NCBI GenBank assembly: GCA_937874445.1
Contig: CALNAL010000257.1
Coordinates: 1-5,174, forward strand
Reading direction: 5' to 3'
Origin: an uncultured Acetobacteraceae bacterium
GTDB lineage: Bacteria > Pseudomonadota > Alphaproteobacteria > Acetobacterales > Acetobacteraceae
Length of the DNA: 5,174 bases
Every line of letters begins with the position of its first letter. The first letter of the stretch is position 1. Under the pieces are notes generated by a model. That model was given only the letters and a program-made list of their open reading frames with translations. It ran no database searches and was not told the origin of the DNA. A program made the translations under genes and the position numbers. Positions 1 through 5,155 of this stretch are shown piece by piece.

Positions 1-155
1 GGGAATGTGGACGAGGGTTCGGCCCCCGCCCCGCCCCCTGCGCACAGTTCGGTGCGACCAGGTGTGGACTACCGGCACAACAAGCCGATCTCGCCCCCCC
101 CAGGGTTCGCTTCCAGGGGAGAGCCGGGCGGCGCCGACAAGAAAGGGCAACGCGC
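1..155. other. Non-coding leader upstream of rpsD
   Basis: This stretch is GC-rich, with cytosine runs near 24-39 and 94-101, and no convincing protein. Reading frames through it depend on continuing in the wrong frame of rpsD and give low-complexity Arg/Pro/Ala protein. I could not find a convincing -35/-10 pair. The rpsD promoter probably lies here or just left of the window. A weak imperfect pairing exists between 90-97 and 116-123, but it is no better than expected in such C- and G-rich DNA. Confidence 0.5.
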
Positions 156-773
156 ATGACCAAGCGCGTCGAAAGCAAGTACAAGATCAATCGCCGTCTG
201 GGCGTGAACCTGTGGGGCCGTCCGAAGTCCCCGCTCGCCAAGCACGAGTACGGCCCCGGCCAGCACGGCCAGCGCCGCAAGGGCAAGCCCACCGACTACG
301 GCGTGCAGCTGATGGCCAAGCAGAAGCTCAAGGGCTACTACGGCAACATCGGCGAGAAGCAGTTCCGCAAGTACTATTTCGAGGCCGTCCGCCGCAAGGG
401 CAACACCGACGACAACCTCATCGAGCTGCTGGAGCGCCGGCTGGACGCGGTGGTCTACCGCATGAAGTTCGCCATGACCCCCTTCGCCTCGCGCCAGTTC
501 ATCAACCACGGACACATCCTGGTCAACGGACACCGCGTCAACATCGCCAGCTACTCGGTGAAGGACAACGATGTCGTCGAGGTGCGCGAGAAGTCCAAGC
601 AGCTCGCCATGGTGCTCGACGCCGCCCAGAGCAGCGAGCGCGACGTGCCCGAGTATCTCGAGGCCGACCATCGCGCCATGAAGGGCCGCTTCCTGCGCGC
701 CCCGAAGTTCTCCGACGTGCCCTATCCCGTGCAGATGGAGCCGAACCTCGTCGTCGAATTCTACTCGCGGTAA
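156..773 (+). CDS. rpsD: 30S ribosomal protein S4
   Basis: This 205-residue protein is the full usual length of bacterial S4, a primary 16S rRNA-binding protein that nucleates assembly of the 30S body and helps set decoding accuracy. The N-terminal segment (about residues 1-93) starts MTKRVESKYKINRR and contains the RPKSPLAKHEYGPGQHG stretch typical of alphaproteobacteria. The zinc-binding cysteines of some S4 proteins are absent, so this is the cysteine-free form. The S4 RNA-binding domain covers about residues 94-155, with the family signature around RRLDAVVYRMKFA, SRQFINHGHILVNG and VNIASYSVKDND. The C-terminus ends in VVEFYSR as expected. The ATG at 156 is preceded by an AAAGGG-type ribosome binding site (142-147) at good spacing. 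Codons are strongly G/C-ending, fitting a highly expressed resident gene. It appears monocistronic here, ending at a strong terminator and facing the transporter gene. I see no truncation or frameshift. Confidence 0.98.
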   Translation: MTKRVESKYKINRRLGVNLWGRPKSPLAKHEYGPGQHGQRRKGKPTDYGVQLMAKQKLKGYYGNIGEKQFRKYYFEAVRRKGNTDDNLIELLERRLDAVVYRMKFAMTPFASRQFINHGHILVNGHRVNIASYSVKDNDVVEVREKSKQLAMVLDAAQSSERDVPEYLEADHRAMKGRFLRAPKFSDVPYPVQMEPNLVVEFYSR

Positions 774-790
774 TTCGGCTTTTTCCCGCA

Positions 791-832
791 ACGGCCCGCC
801 CGAGCTTTCGCTCCGGCGGGCCGTTTTGTTTT
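791..832 (+). terminator. Intrinsic terminator of rpsD
   Basis: Arms 791-805 and 810-824 pair over 15 bp with a single C/C mismatch (801 opposite 814), closing a 4-base TTTC loop. The stem is very GC-rich and is followed directly by the tract TTTTGTTTT (824-832). It starts 17 bases after the rpsD stop codon. On the minus strand the stem is not followed by a U-run, so it should act mainly on rpsD, although it may also help stop the convergent transporter transcript. Confidence 0.93.
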
Positions 833-869
833 CCGCCCCTCCGCCGACGCGTTTTATTTCAAATACACA

Positions 870-2195
870 TTATTCCGCGGCATGGCGCGCCTTGAAGACC
901 ATGTACAGCGAGGCCAGGATGGAAACCCCGCTGAAAATCATCGCGAGGAACCATATTCCGCGGAATTCGGAGCTGTACCCGGCGCCAGCCACCGCGAATC
1001 TGACGGCCATGAAGCCGCTGAAGGTCAGCGCCGTCGCCCCGATGAACTGGCCGACTGTGTTGATGAGCCCCATGAGCAGGCCGCCGGTCTTGATGGACCA
1101 GATCTCCGCGGCCGCCGCGTTCACCAGGGGGAACATGTTGATGAACACCCCGGTGAAGAAACACAGGATGCCGATGACGAAGGGGTTGGGCAGGGAACGC
1201 GTGAAGCAGAAGAGGCAAAGAAGGATGAGGCAGTGGATGCCCAGCAGGATCACGGTGCGGGGCACCCGGTAGCGGGAGAGCAGGTAATCGGAGAACTTGC
1301 CGACCAGGGGCGTTCCGATGATGCGACCCGCGACATACATGGTCGCCATCGCACCGCCCGCCACCATGGCCTGTTCCTTGGTCATGCCGCCCTGCCGGTA
1401 GTAGGCGGCCGCATAAATCGGCAGCCACCCCGGGATGAGGCGGAGGGAAACGGTGAATCCCTGCCACACCAGGGTGATGACCCAAAAACTCGGGTCCTTC
1501 AGGGCCGCGATGGCGGCATCCTTGTAGGAAACGCTCTGTACGTTCTTCGAATCCTCGGCCTTCTGGATGGATTCAAGACCGATATCCACCGGGTCGGAGC
1601 GGAGCAGCAGGTAACCGAGACCGGCGATGACCAGCACCACGCCCGCCATCAGCAGCGTCGAGGCGCGCCAGGTCTGCAGGCCGAAGATTTTGCCGCCGCC
1701 CGTCATGAACAGCGCGACGACGGGCATCAGCAGGAAGGACCACGCCTCGCCCGAGCCGCCACCGACACCGGAAAAGAGGTTCAGGGCCATCCCCCTGCCC
1801 TTCTTTCCGAACCACTTGGACAGAAGAGCCATGCACGGGACAAACGAGGCCGCGCCGACGAACCCGAGGCAGGCGCGGATGACCAACGCCTGGTTGAAAC
1901 CGTCCGCTGCCGCGAACCAGGCGAGGAGGCCCGCCGTGATCAGCACCCCAAAGGGAATGACCTTGCGTCCGCCGAAGACGTCCGTGGCGCCGCCCCAGAT
2001 GCTCTGCCCGGCCGCGTAGGCATAGAAGAACGCCGCGCCGAGGATGCCGAGTTCGGGTTTGCCGATGCCCCACTCGGAGATCAGATAGCTGGAAATTCCC
2101 GTGTAGTTCCACCGCACGAGGTTCCCGCTGGAATACACGACGATACATGCGAACAAAACAATCCACTTGTATTGTTTCTTCACGCATCGTGACAT
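870..2195 (-). CDS. Major facilitator superfamily transporter, probably organic anion uptake
   Basis: This 441-residue, very hydrophobic protein has the usual length and layout of a 12-TM MFS carrier. The first TM segment is near residues 10-24. The loop 2-3 signature is visible as WGGATDVFGGRKVIP (67-81), an Arg lies in TM4 (R107), and a degenerate second copy of the signature, GKFSDYLLSRYR (299-310), sits between TM8 and TM9. A central cytoplasmic loop (about 200-230) begins with DPVDIGL, as seen after TM6 in many anion:cation symporters and in GlpT/UhpT-like carriers. I therefore infer proton-coupled uptake of an organic anion, but the substrate cannot be read from the sequence. The ATG is supported by a near-perfect Shine-Dalgarno at 2204-2210. 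The gene begins 28 bases after the stop of the amidohydrolase, so the two are very likely co-transcribed. The 5' end is AT-richer, with codons such as TCA, CGA, TGT and GTT. Its only visible downstream terminator is the hairpin shared with rpsD. Confidence 0.93.
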   Translation of the reverse strand: MSRCVKKQYKWIVLFACIVVYSSGNLVRWNYTGISSYLISEWGIGKPELGILGAAFFYAYAAGQSIWGGATDVFGGRKVIPFGVLITAGLLAWFAAADGFNQALVIRACLGFVGAASFVPCMALLSKWFGKKGRGMALNLFSGVGGGSGEAWSFLLMPVVALFMTGGGKIFGLQTWRASTLLMAGVVLVIAGLGYLLLRSDPVDIGLESIQKAEDSKNVQSVSYKDAAIAALKDPSFWVITLVWQGFTVSLRLIPGWLPIYAAAYYRQGGMTKEQAMVAGGAMATMYVAGRIIGTPLVGKFSDYLLSRYRVPRTVILLGIHCLILLCLFCFTRSLPNPFVIGILCFFTGVFINMFPLVNAAAAEIWSIKTGGLLMGLINTVGQFIGATALTFSGFMAVRFAVAGAGYSSEFRGIWFLAMIFSGVSILASLYMVFKARHAAE

Positions 2196-2203
2196 TTTTA
2201 CAC

Positions 2204-2210
2204 ACCTCCC
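2204..2210 (-). promoter_or_regulatory. Strong Shine-Dalgarno of the MFS gene
   Basis: On the minus strand this reads GGGAGGT, a near-perfect anti-16S match, 8 bases before the ATG at 2195. It lies in the 28-base gap after the amidohydrolase stop, so the transporter can be translated independently of the upstream gene. It fixes the transporter start. Confidence 0.85.
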
Positions 2211-2223
2211 TTCACGATATTAC

Positions 2224-3039
2224 TTATTTATTGTTTTGGCATGCCATGAGGCGGCGAGGAGCATCTTCCAGTATGGCTTCCCGTACCTTCCGTTGCGGAA
2301 CGTAGCTCTTGAAGGCAGCGCAGACGGCGGGGTAGTCCACCACGTCCTCGAAACGCGTATGGGGCCAGTCGCTTCCCCACAGAATGTTTCCCGGCCCAAA
2401 ACTTTCGATGAGCCGGGGGGCCGCTTCCCTGGCGAAGTCGAGGCCCATGTTTGCCTTTCTGGTCCGGTAGGGGGCCGAGATCTTCACCCAGATCCGCCCG
2501 TTGCCTCCCAGGCCCAGAAGATATTCGAAGCCGGGGTCCGCAAACGGCGCCCGCGGATCAGGCAGGCCGAAATGGTCGATGACGACGCGCACGCCGGCAT
2601 CCATCAGAACCGGCAGGAACGCCGGAAAATCCTTGGCGTTGCGGTGAATTTCCACGTGCCAACCGAGTTCGCGGACACGGGAGAAAAGCGTCTGGTAGAC
2701 GGGGGCGGAAAAATCGGGGATCGCCTTGCCGATCAGGTTGAACCTGATGCCGACGATGCCTCCGGCCTTGAGGGCCGCAAGCTCTTCAGGGGATGCGGTG
2801 GGGGCCACCACGGCAACGCCGCACAGGGCCTGCGGGCGGGCCTTGATCGCCGTCAGCATGTAGCTGTTGTCCGTCCCCAGGAAGCTCGGCTGGATCAGGA
2901 TGCCCGAGGTCAGGCCGGCGGCCTGCGAGAGCTTCTGGTGCATGTCCGGCGTCGCCTCGTAGGCCGGCGCGTATCGCCGGTCCGCGACCATGGGCAAGGT
3001 GTTGGTAAAAACGTGAAAATGGGTATCGTAGAAAGGCAT
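2224..3039 (-). CDS. Amidohydrolase 2 family hydrolase, LigI-like
   Basis: This 271-residue TIM-barrel hydrolase belongs to the amidohydrolase-related family (PF04909/COG3618), which includes 2-pyrone-4,6-dicarboxylate lactonase (LigI) and 4-sulfomuconolactone hydrolase. Visible signatures, in order, are HxH at the end of strand 1 (H7, H9 in YDTHFHVF), GWHVEIHRNA (H128, H132), VVIDHFGLPDP (H156), IWVKISAP (K186) and the strand-8 aspartate in ILWGSDWPHTRF (D224). No carboxylated lysine bridge is expected in this subfamily. It is a cytoplasmic enzyme with no signal peptide. The likely reaction is hydrolysis of a lactone or similar bond in a carboxylate-bearing catabolic intermediate; this is inferred from family, not shown. 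The ATG follows an AAGGTAGGG-type binding site (3044-3052). It is the first gene of the operon with the MFS carrier, and the divergent GntR gene is the obvious regulator. No other aromatic-degradation genes are present, so calling it LigI itself would be unjustified. Confidence 0.9.
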   Translation of the reverse strand: MPFYDTHFHVFTNTLPMVADRRYAPAYEATPDMHQKLSQAAGLTSGILIQPSFLGTDNSYMLTAIKARPQALCGVAVVAPTASPEELAALKAGGIVGIRFNLIGKAIPDFSAPVYQTLFSRVRELGWHVEIHRNAKDFPAFLPVLMDAGVRVVIDHFGLPDPRAPFADPGFEYLLGLGGNGRIWVKISAPYRTRKANMGLDFAREAAPRLIESFGPGNILWGSDWPHTRFEDVVDYPAVCAAFKSYVPQRKVREAILEDAPRRLMACQNNK

Positions 3040-3053
3040 GTGACCCTACCTTG

Positions 3054-3078
3054 CGCCCCTTCGAACGGGGGCGTTTTT
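3054..3078 (+). terminator. Terminator-like hairpin antisense to the operon leader
   Basis: CGCCCC (3054-3059) pairs with GGGGCG (3068-3073) around the 8-base loop TTCGAACG, and five T follow (3074-3078). This is the form of a plus-strand intrinsic terminator, although no plus-strand gene ends here. On the minus strand it forms a leader hairpin ending 14 bases before the amidohydrolase start, next to the ribosome binding site. It could insulate the regulator from antisense read-through or shape the leader mRNA. Confidence 0.5.
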
Positions 3079-3153
3079 GCTTCTTGGACGAGGTGCGGAA
3101 TGATTCCACGAGAGGCCTTTCCCCGCAGAAACCACGCTGCATCGGCCCGAGGA

Positions 3154-3189
3154 CAAGTTGACCATACAACAGGTTGTATAGTCAACTTG
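3154..3189. promoter_or_regulatory. 36-bp palindrome, probable GntR/HutC operator
   Basis: Arms 3154-3170 and 3173-3189 are 17 bp each, separated by AG, with one mismatch (C3163 opposite A3180). Each arm also contains its own smaller dyad, GTTG-N6-CAAC (3157-3170 and 3173-3186), with the two centres 16 bp apart. The core reads GTATAGTC on one strand of the right arm and GTATGGTC in the left, close to the GT-N-TA-N-AC pattern known for GntR-family operators. Its position between a GntR gene and the divergent operon suggests two dimers bind side by side and repress both transcripts. It could instead fold as an RNA hairpin, but it lacks a following U-run. Confidence 0.75.
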
Positions 3190-3253
3190 GATTCCGCAAG
3201 GCCCCGCCCCAATGGGAAGCGCGGTGGTATTTTTCTCGGCGGCGGAGAGAGAC

Positions 3254-3265
3254 AAGGAATGGGGA
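3254..3265 (+). promoter_or_regulatory. Ribosome binding site that sets the GntR start
   Basis: AAGGA followed by GGGGA sits 7 bases before the ATG at 3273. The open frame extends back to an ATG at 3174, but that ATG lies inside the palindrome, has no binding site, and would add 33 Arg-rich residues not expected in this family. The site supports the 3273 start. Confidence 0.8.
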
Positions 3266-3272
3266 AATAAAA

Positions 3273-4037
3273 ATGGGGATCGGCCCCTCAGAAAATTCCA
3301 GGATCCCTGTATATCTGCGGATACAGAGTGCCATACGGGAAGCAATCGAAAACGGCTCCTACAAGCCCGGCAGCAAGCTGCCCTCGGAACCCGATCTTTC
3401 CCGGCATTTCTCCACGACACGCGCGACCGTGACCCATGCCCTCCAGGCACTCGTCTTCGAGGGCCTCATCGAGCGGCGCCAGGGAATAGGCACGTTCGTC
3501 GTGCCCTCCTCCGTATGCACCGATGTCGATACCAACATGCTGGGATACTTCGAGCGCGACATGCAGCGCCGCGGCCAGGTGATCACCTACGACGTGCTGC
3601 AGTTTCAGCAGGCGCCCAAAACGCCCGTGGCTGCCCGCAAGCTCAGATTGTCGGACGACGACCCTTTATACTACATCGTGAGGCTGCGCCGCCTGCAGGG
3701 GAAACCCCTTGCCGTGGAAGAGCGGTATGTCTCCTCCCTCACGGCCGCCTGTCTGACGAAGGAGATGCTCACGACATCGCCCGTCCAGCCCCTGCTGGAG
3801 CGCGTGCTCGGCAAGCCTCTCAGCCATATCGCCAACGTCGTCCGGGCCGCGCTGCCGACGCCCGCAATAGCCGCGATCCTCGATATCCCCGAGGAGGAGC
3901 CCGTCCTGCTCCGGGAACACACCATTTTCAACGACAAACGAAACCCCGTCCTGTGGGGCAAAACGTATTACCGGAAAGAGTATCAGATAGAATATTCGAC
4001 CGGGGATTCTATCGTTCAGACCTTTCTGCATAAATAA
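3273..4037 (+). CDS. GntR family (HutC/UTRA) transcriptional regulator
   Basis: Read from the ATG at 3273 this is a 254-residue protein, the typical size of HutC-subfamily regulators. The N-terminal winged helix-turn-helix (about residues 10-77) has the diagnostic pattern IPVYLRIQSAIREAI, PGSKLPSEPDLSRHF, TTRATVTHALQALVFEGL and RRQGIGTFV. The C-terminal part (about 95-245) matches a UTRA ligand-binding domain, including PLYYIVRLRRLQGKPLAVEE, LSHIANVVRAALPTPAIAAIL and EPVLLREHTIFN. Such proteins bind small organic effectors and usually repress nearby uptake and catabolic genes until the effector appears. Here the obvious targets are the divergent amidohydrolase-transporter operon and its own gene, via the palindrome about 85-120 bases upstream of the start. 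Codon use includes ATA, GTA, AGG and TTA, unlike rpsD, consistent with horizontal gain. The effector is unknown; the operon's substrate or its product is the best guess. Confidence 0.94.
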   Translation: MGIGPSENSRIPVYLRIQSAIREAIENGSYKPGSKLPSEPDLSRHFSTTRATVTHALQALVFEGLIERRQGIGTFVVPSSVCTDVDTNMLGYFERDMQRRGQVITYDVLQFQQAPKTPVAARKLRLSDDDPLYYIVRLRRLQGKPLAVEERYVSSLTAACLTKEMLTTSPVQPLLERVLGKPLSHIANVVRAALPTPAIAAILDIPEEEPVLLREHTIFNDKRNPVLWGKTYYRKEYQIEYSTGDSIVQTFLHK

Positions 4038-4110
4038 ACCGGCCAGCCGGTCCCGGCATCCGCTGGAGCGAGAACCGACGCGAACGCCTCCCGCTCCAGC
4101 CGGCACGCCC
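4038..4110. other. Convergent gap with two inverted repeats
   Basis: This 73-base gap lies between the stops of the regulator and the nitroreductase. It holds ACCGGC-CA-GCCGGT (4038-4051) directly after the regulator stop codon, and a 9-bp perfect pairing of 4062-4070 with 4092-4100 around a 21-base loop. Neither is followed by a T-run on either strand, so they are not classic intrinsic terminators, but they could serve as 3'-end or stabilising structures for the converging transcripts. Confidence 0.5.
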
Positions 4111-4941
4111 TCAGCGCAACGGGAAGCCCAGGGTCTGCAGGATCTCCCGCAGCCGGTGGCGCCCGTGCATCCCGGCCACGCTGCCGAGACGTTCCTTGAC
4201 CGCCTGGGTCCAGCCCGTTGCCGGACGGCCCTGCCCCTCCCAGAAGGCCGCGAGCGTGCGGTCGTAGTCGGCGCGCAGTTTCGCCTCGTCGGGCACCTGG
4301 TAGGTCTCGCGGTGCAGCACCGCCGCCTGCGCCAGGCGCGGCTTGACCGTGCCGGGCTGGGCGATGTGCCCCACCACCAGCCCGACCACCGCCATCGCCC
4401 CGGCCGGCAGCTTCAGCGCCGCGGCGACCTGCGCGGGGTCATTGCGAATGGCGCCGAGATAGACCGTGCCCAGACCCAGCGATTCGGCCGCCACCACCGC
4501 GTTCTGGGCGGCGATCGCGGCGTCCATCGCCGCCACCACGAAGCTCTCCAGATAGTCGAGCCCCTCGAGCCGCATGCTCTCGGCCGCGCCCAGACGGGCG
4601 GCGCGCGAGAGATCGGCCAGGAACACCAGCACCAGCGGCGCCTGCGGCACGTGCTTCTGGTGGTGCGCCACCTCGCCGAGCAGCGCCTTGGTGGCCGGGT
4701 TGGTCACCGCGATCACCGACCACAACTGCATGTTCGAGCTGGTGGCCGCCGATTGCGCCGCCGCCACCAGGGTCTCCACCGTGCCCGCGGCAAGCGGTTC
4801 GTCGGTGAAGGCACGCACGGAGCGATGCGCCGCCAGCAGATCCAGCGTGGCGTTCCAGGGGCCGGCGGGCGGCACCGCGTCCGCGCCATAGCGGGCCGCC
4901 AGGGCGGCACGCCGGCCGTCCGAGGTATTCGTCGCATCCAT
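4111..4941 (-). CDS. NfsA/FRP-type NAD(P)H nitroreductase
   Basis: This 276-residue flavoprotein belongs to the nitroreductase superfamily (PF00881), closest by motif to the NfsA/Frp oxygen-insensitive NADPH-dependent FMN reductases. Visible motifs, numbered from the ATG at 4941, are HRSVRAFTDEPL (39-50) for FMN phosphate binding, AAQSAATSSNMQLWSVI (61-77), QKHVPQAPLVLVFLADLSR (95-113), AAESLGLGTVYLGAIRNDP (151-169) and KPRL (200-203), which aligns with the nicotinamide-nucleotide-binding arginine region of E. coli NfsA as I remember it. The protein should act in the cytoplasm as a homodimer, reducing quinones, nitroaromatics or free flavins; the physiological substrate is not known. The frame can be extended to a TTG at 5001, but that adds 20 Arg-rich residues outside the family and runs over an inverted repeat, so I chose the ATG at 4941. 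Its binding site (GGGA upstream) is weak. Codons are strongly G/C-ending like rpsD. It converges on the regulator and looks unrelated to the catabolic module. Confidence 0.92.
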   Translation of the reverse strand: MDATNTSDGRRAALAARYGADAVPPAGPWNATLDLLAAHRSVRAFTDEPLAAGTVETLVAAAQSAATSSNMQLWSVIAVTNPATKALLGEVAHHQKHVPQAPLVLVFLADLSRAARLGAAESMRLEGLDYLESFVVAAMDAAIAAQNAVVAAESLGLGTVYLGAIRNDPAQVAAALKLPAGAMAVVGLVVGHIAQPGTVKPRLAQAAVLHRETYQVPDEAKLRADYDRTLAAFWEGQGRPATGWTQAVKERLGSVAGMHGRHRLREILQTLGFPLR

Positions 4942-4957
4942 TCGATAGGATCCCGTT

Positions 4958-4974
4958 GCTGTCCGGGGGACAGC
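4958..4974. promoter_or_regulatory. Inverted repeat upstream of the nitroreductase
   Basis: GCTGTCC and GGACAGC form a perfect 7-bp dyad with a 3-base centre, beginning 17 bases upstream of the nitroreductase ATG. It could be a repressor or activator site (many nitroreductases answer to redox or xenobiotic sensors) or a leader hairpin that occludes the weak ribosome binding site. No known regulator is assigned. Confidence 0.45.
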
Positions 4975-5034
4975 ATGGAACCGCCTCCGCCCCGGCCGCA
5001 AGGTCCCCCACGGAGCGCCTGGGATAAGGAAGGA

Positions 5035-5060
5035 CTTCTTTTTCCTGGAGGAAAAAGAAG
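5035..5060. repeat. Perfect 12-bp inverted repeat, hairpin 1
   Basis: CTTCTTTTTCCT (5035-5046) pairs perfectly with AGGAAAAAGAAG (5049-5060) around GG. The pyrimidine/purine arms make a strong cruciform or RNA hairpin. It is the first of three such structures in 121 bases. The 8-mer AAGGACTT occurs just at its left (5030-5037) and again just after it (5065-5072). Confidence 0.85.
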
Positions 5061-5081
5061 CAAAAAGGACTTTTGTCCCTT

Positions 5082-5112
5082 AAGCTCCGCGGCTGACCCA
5101 CGCGCGGAGCTT
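5082..5112. repeat. Perfect 10-bp inverted repeat, hairpin 2
   Basis: AAGCTCCGCG (5082-5091) pairs perfectly with CGCGGAGCTT (5103-5112) around an 11-base loop. It has no following T-run on the plus strand. It lies 21 bases after hairpin 1. Confidence 0.82.
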
Positions 5113-5131
5113 GAGGTACAAAGCTTTCCTG

Positions 5132-5155
5132 GTTCTCCTTTCCCGAAAGGAGAAC
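5132..5155. repeat. Perfect 11-bp inverted repeat, hairpin 3
   Basis: GTTCTCCTTTC (5132-5142) pairs perfectly with GAAAGGAGAAC (5145-5155) around CC; outer bases can extend the stem past a single extra A. Like hairpin 1 it has a pyrimidine-rich left arm and a purine-rich right arm, and both are associated with the 8-mer TTTCCTGG (5041-5048 and 5125-5132). Confidence 0.82.

Larger units (their letters stand above)
3040..3272. other. Divergent intergenic region with regulatory elements
   Basis: The region separates the amidohydrolase (minus) from the GntR-type regulator (plus). It contains a terminator-like hairpin near the amidohydrolase start, a short GGAAT-G-ATTCC dyad (3097-3107), the 36-bp palindrome and the regulator's ribosome binding site. 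Promoters for both directions should lie here. TTGACC (3158-3163) and TATAGT (3177-3182) look like promoter boxes but are only 13 bases apart, too close for a standard sigma-70 promoter, and the same pair appears on the minus strand through the symmetry. Transcription starts cannot be placed. Confidence 0.6.

Noticed and set aside
90..123. Possible attenuator or S4-binding hairpin in the rpsD leader
   Set aside because: The pairing is short, contains a mismatch and relies on a C-run; it is not distinguishable from chance in this GC-rich sequence.
5..895. Plus-strand frame of 296 codons overlapping rpsD
   Set aside because: It is the alternative frame of rpsD, very Arg/Pro-rich, running through the terminator; the S4 frame is unmistakable.
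882..2192. Long plus-strand open frame of 436 codons opposite the transporter
   Set aside because: It is an antisense shadow of the MFS gene: low-complexity Arg/Glu/Asp/Gly-rich protein, no family resemblance and no binding site, whereas the minus strand gives a coherent 12-TM carrier with a strong Shine-Dalgarno.
3158..3182. Standard sigma-70 promoter made of TTGACC and TATAGT
   Set aside because: The spacer is only 13 bases, too short for normal sigma-70 recognition; the boxes are better explained as parts of the operator dyads.
2167..3270. Long plus-strand open frame opposite the amidohydrolase
   Set aside because: It lacks any recognisable domain, crosses the whole intergenic region and the palindrome, and lies antisense to a clear amidohydrolase with its signature residues in order.
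3174..3272. N-terminal extension of the GntR regulator from the ATG at 3174
   Set aside because: The start lies in the palindrome without a binding site and the extra 33 residues are not typical of the family; a good site precedes the ATG at 3273.
4942..5001. TTG start giving a longer nitroreductase
   Set aside because: The extra 20 residues are Arg-rich, run over the inverted repeat at 4958-4974 and have no family counterpart.
5035..5155. CRISPR array
   Set aside because: There are no regularly spaced identical direct repeats with unique spacers; the three hairpins differ from each other in sequence.
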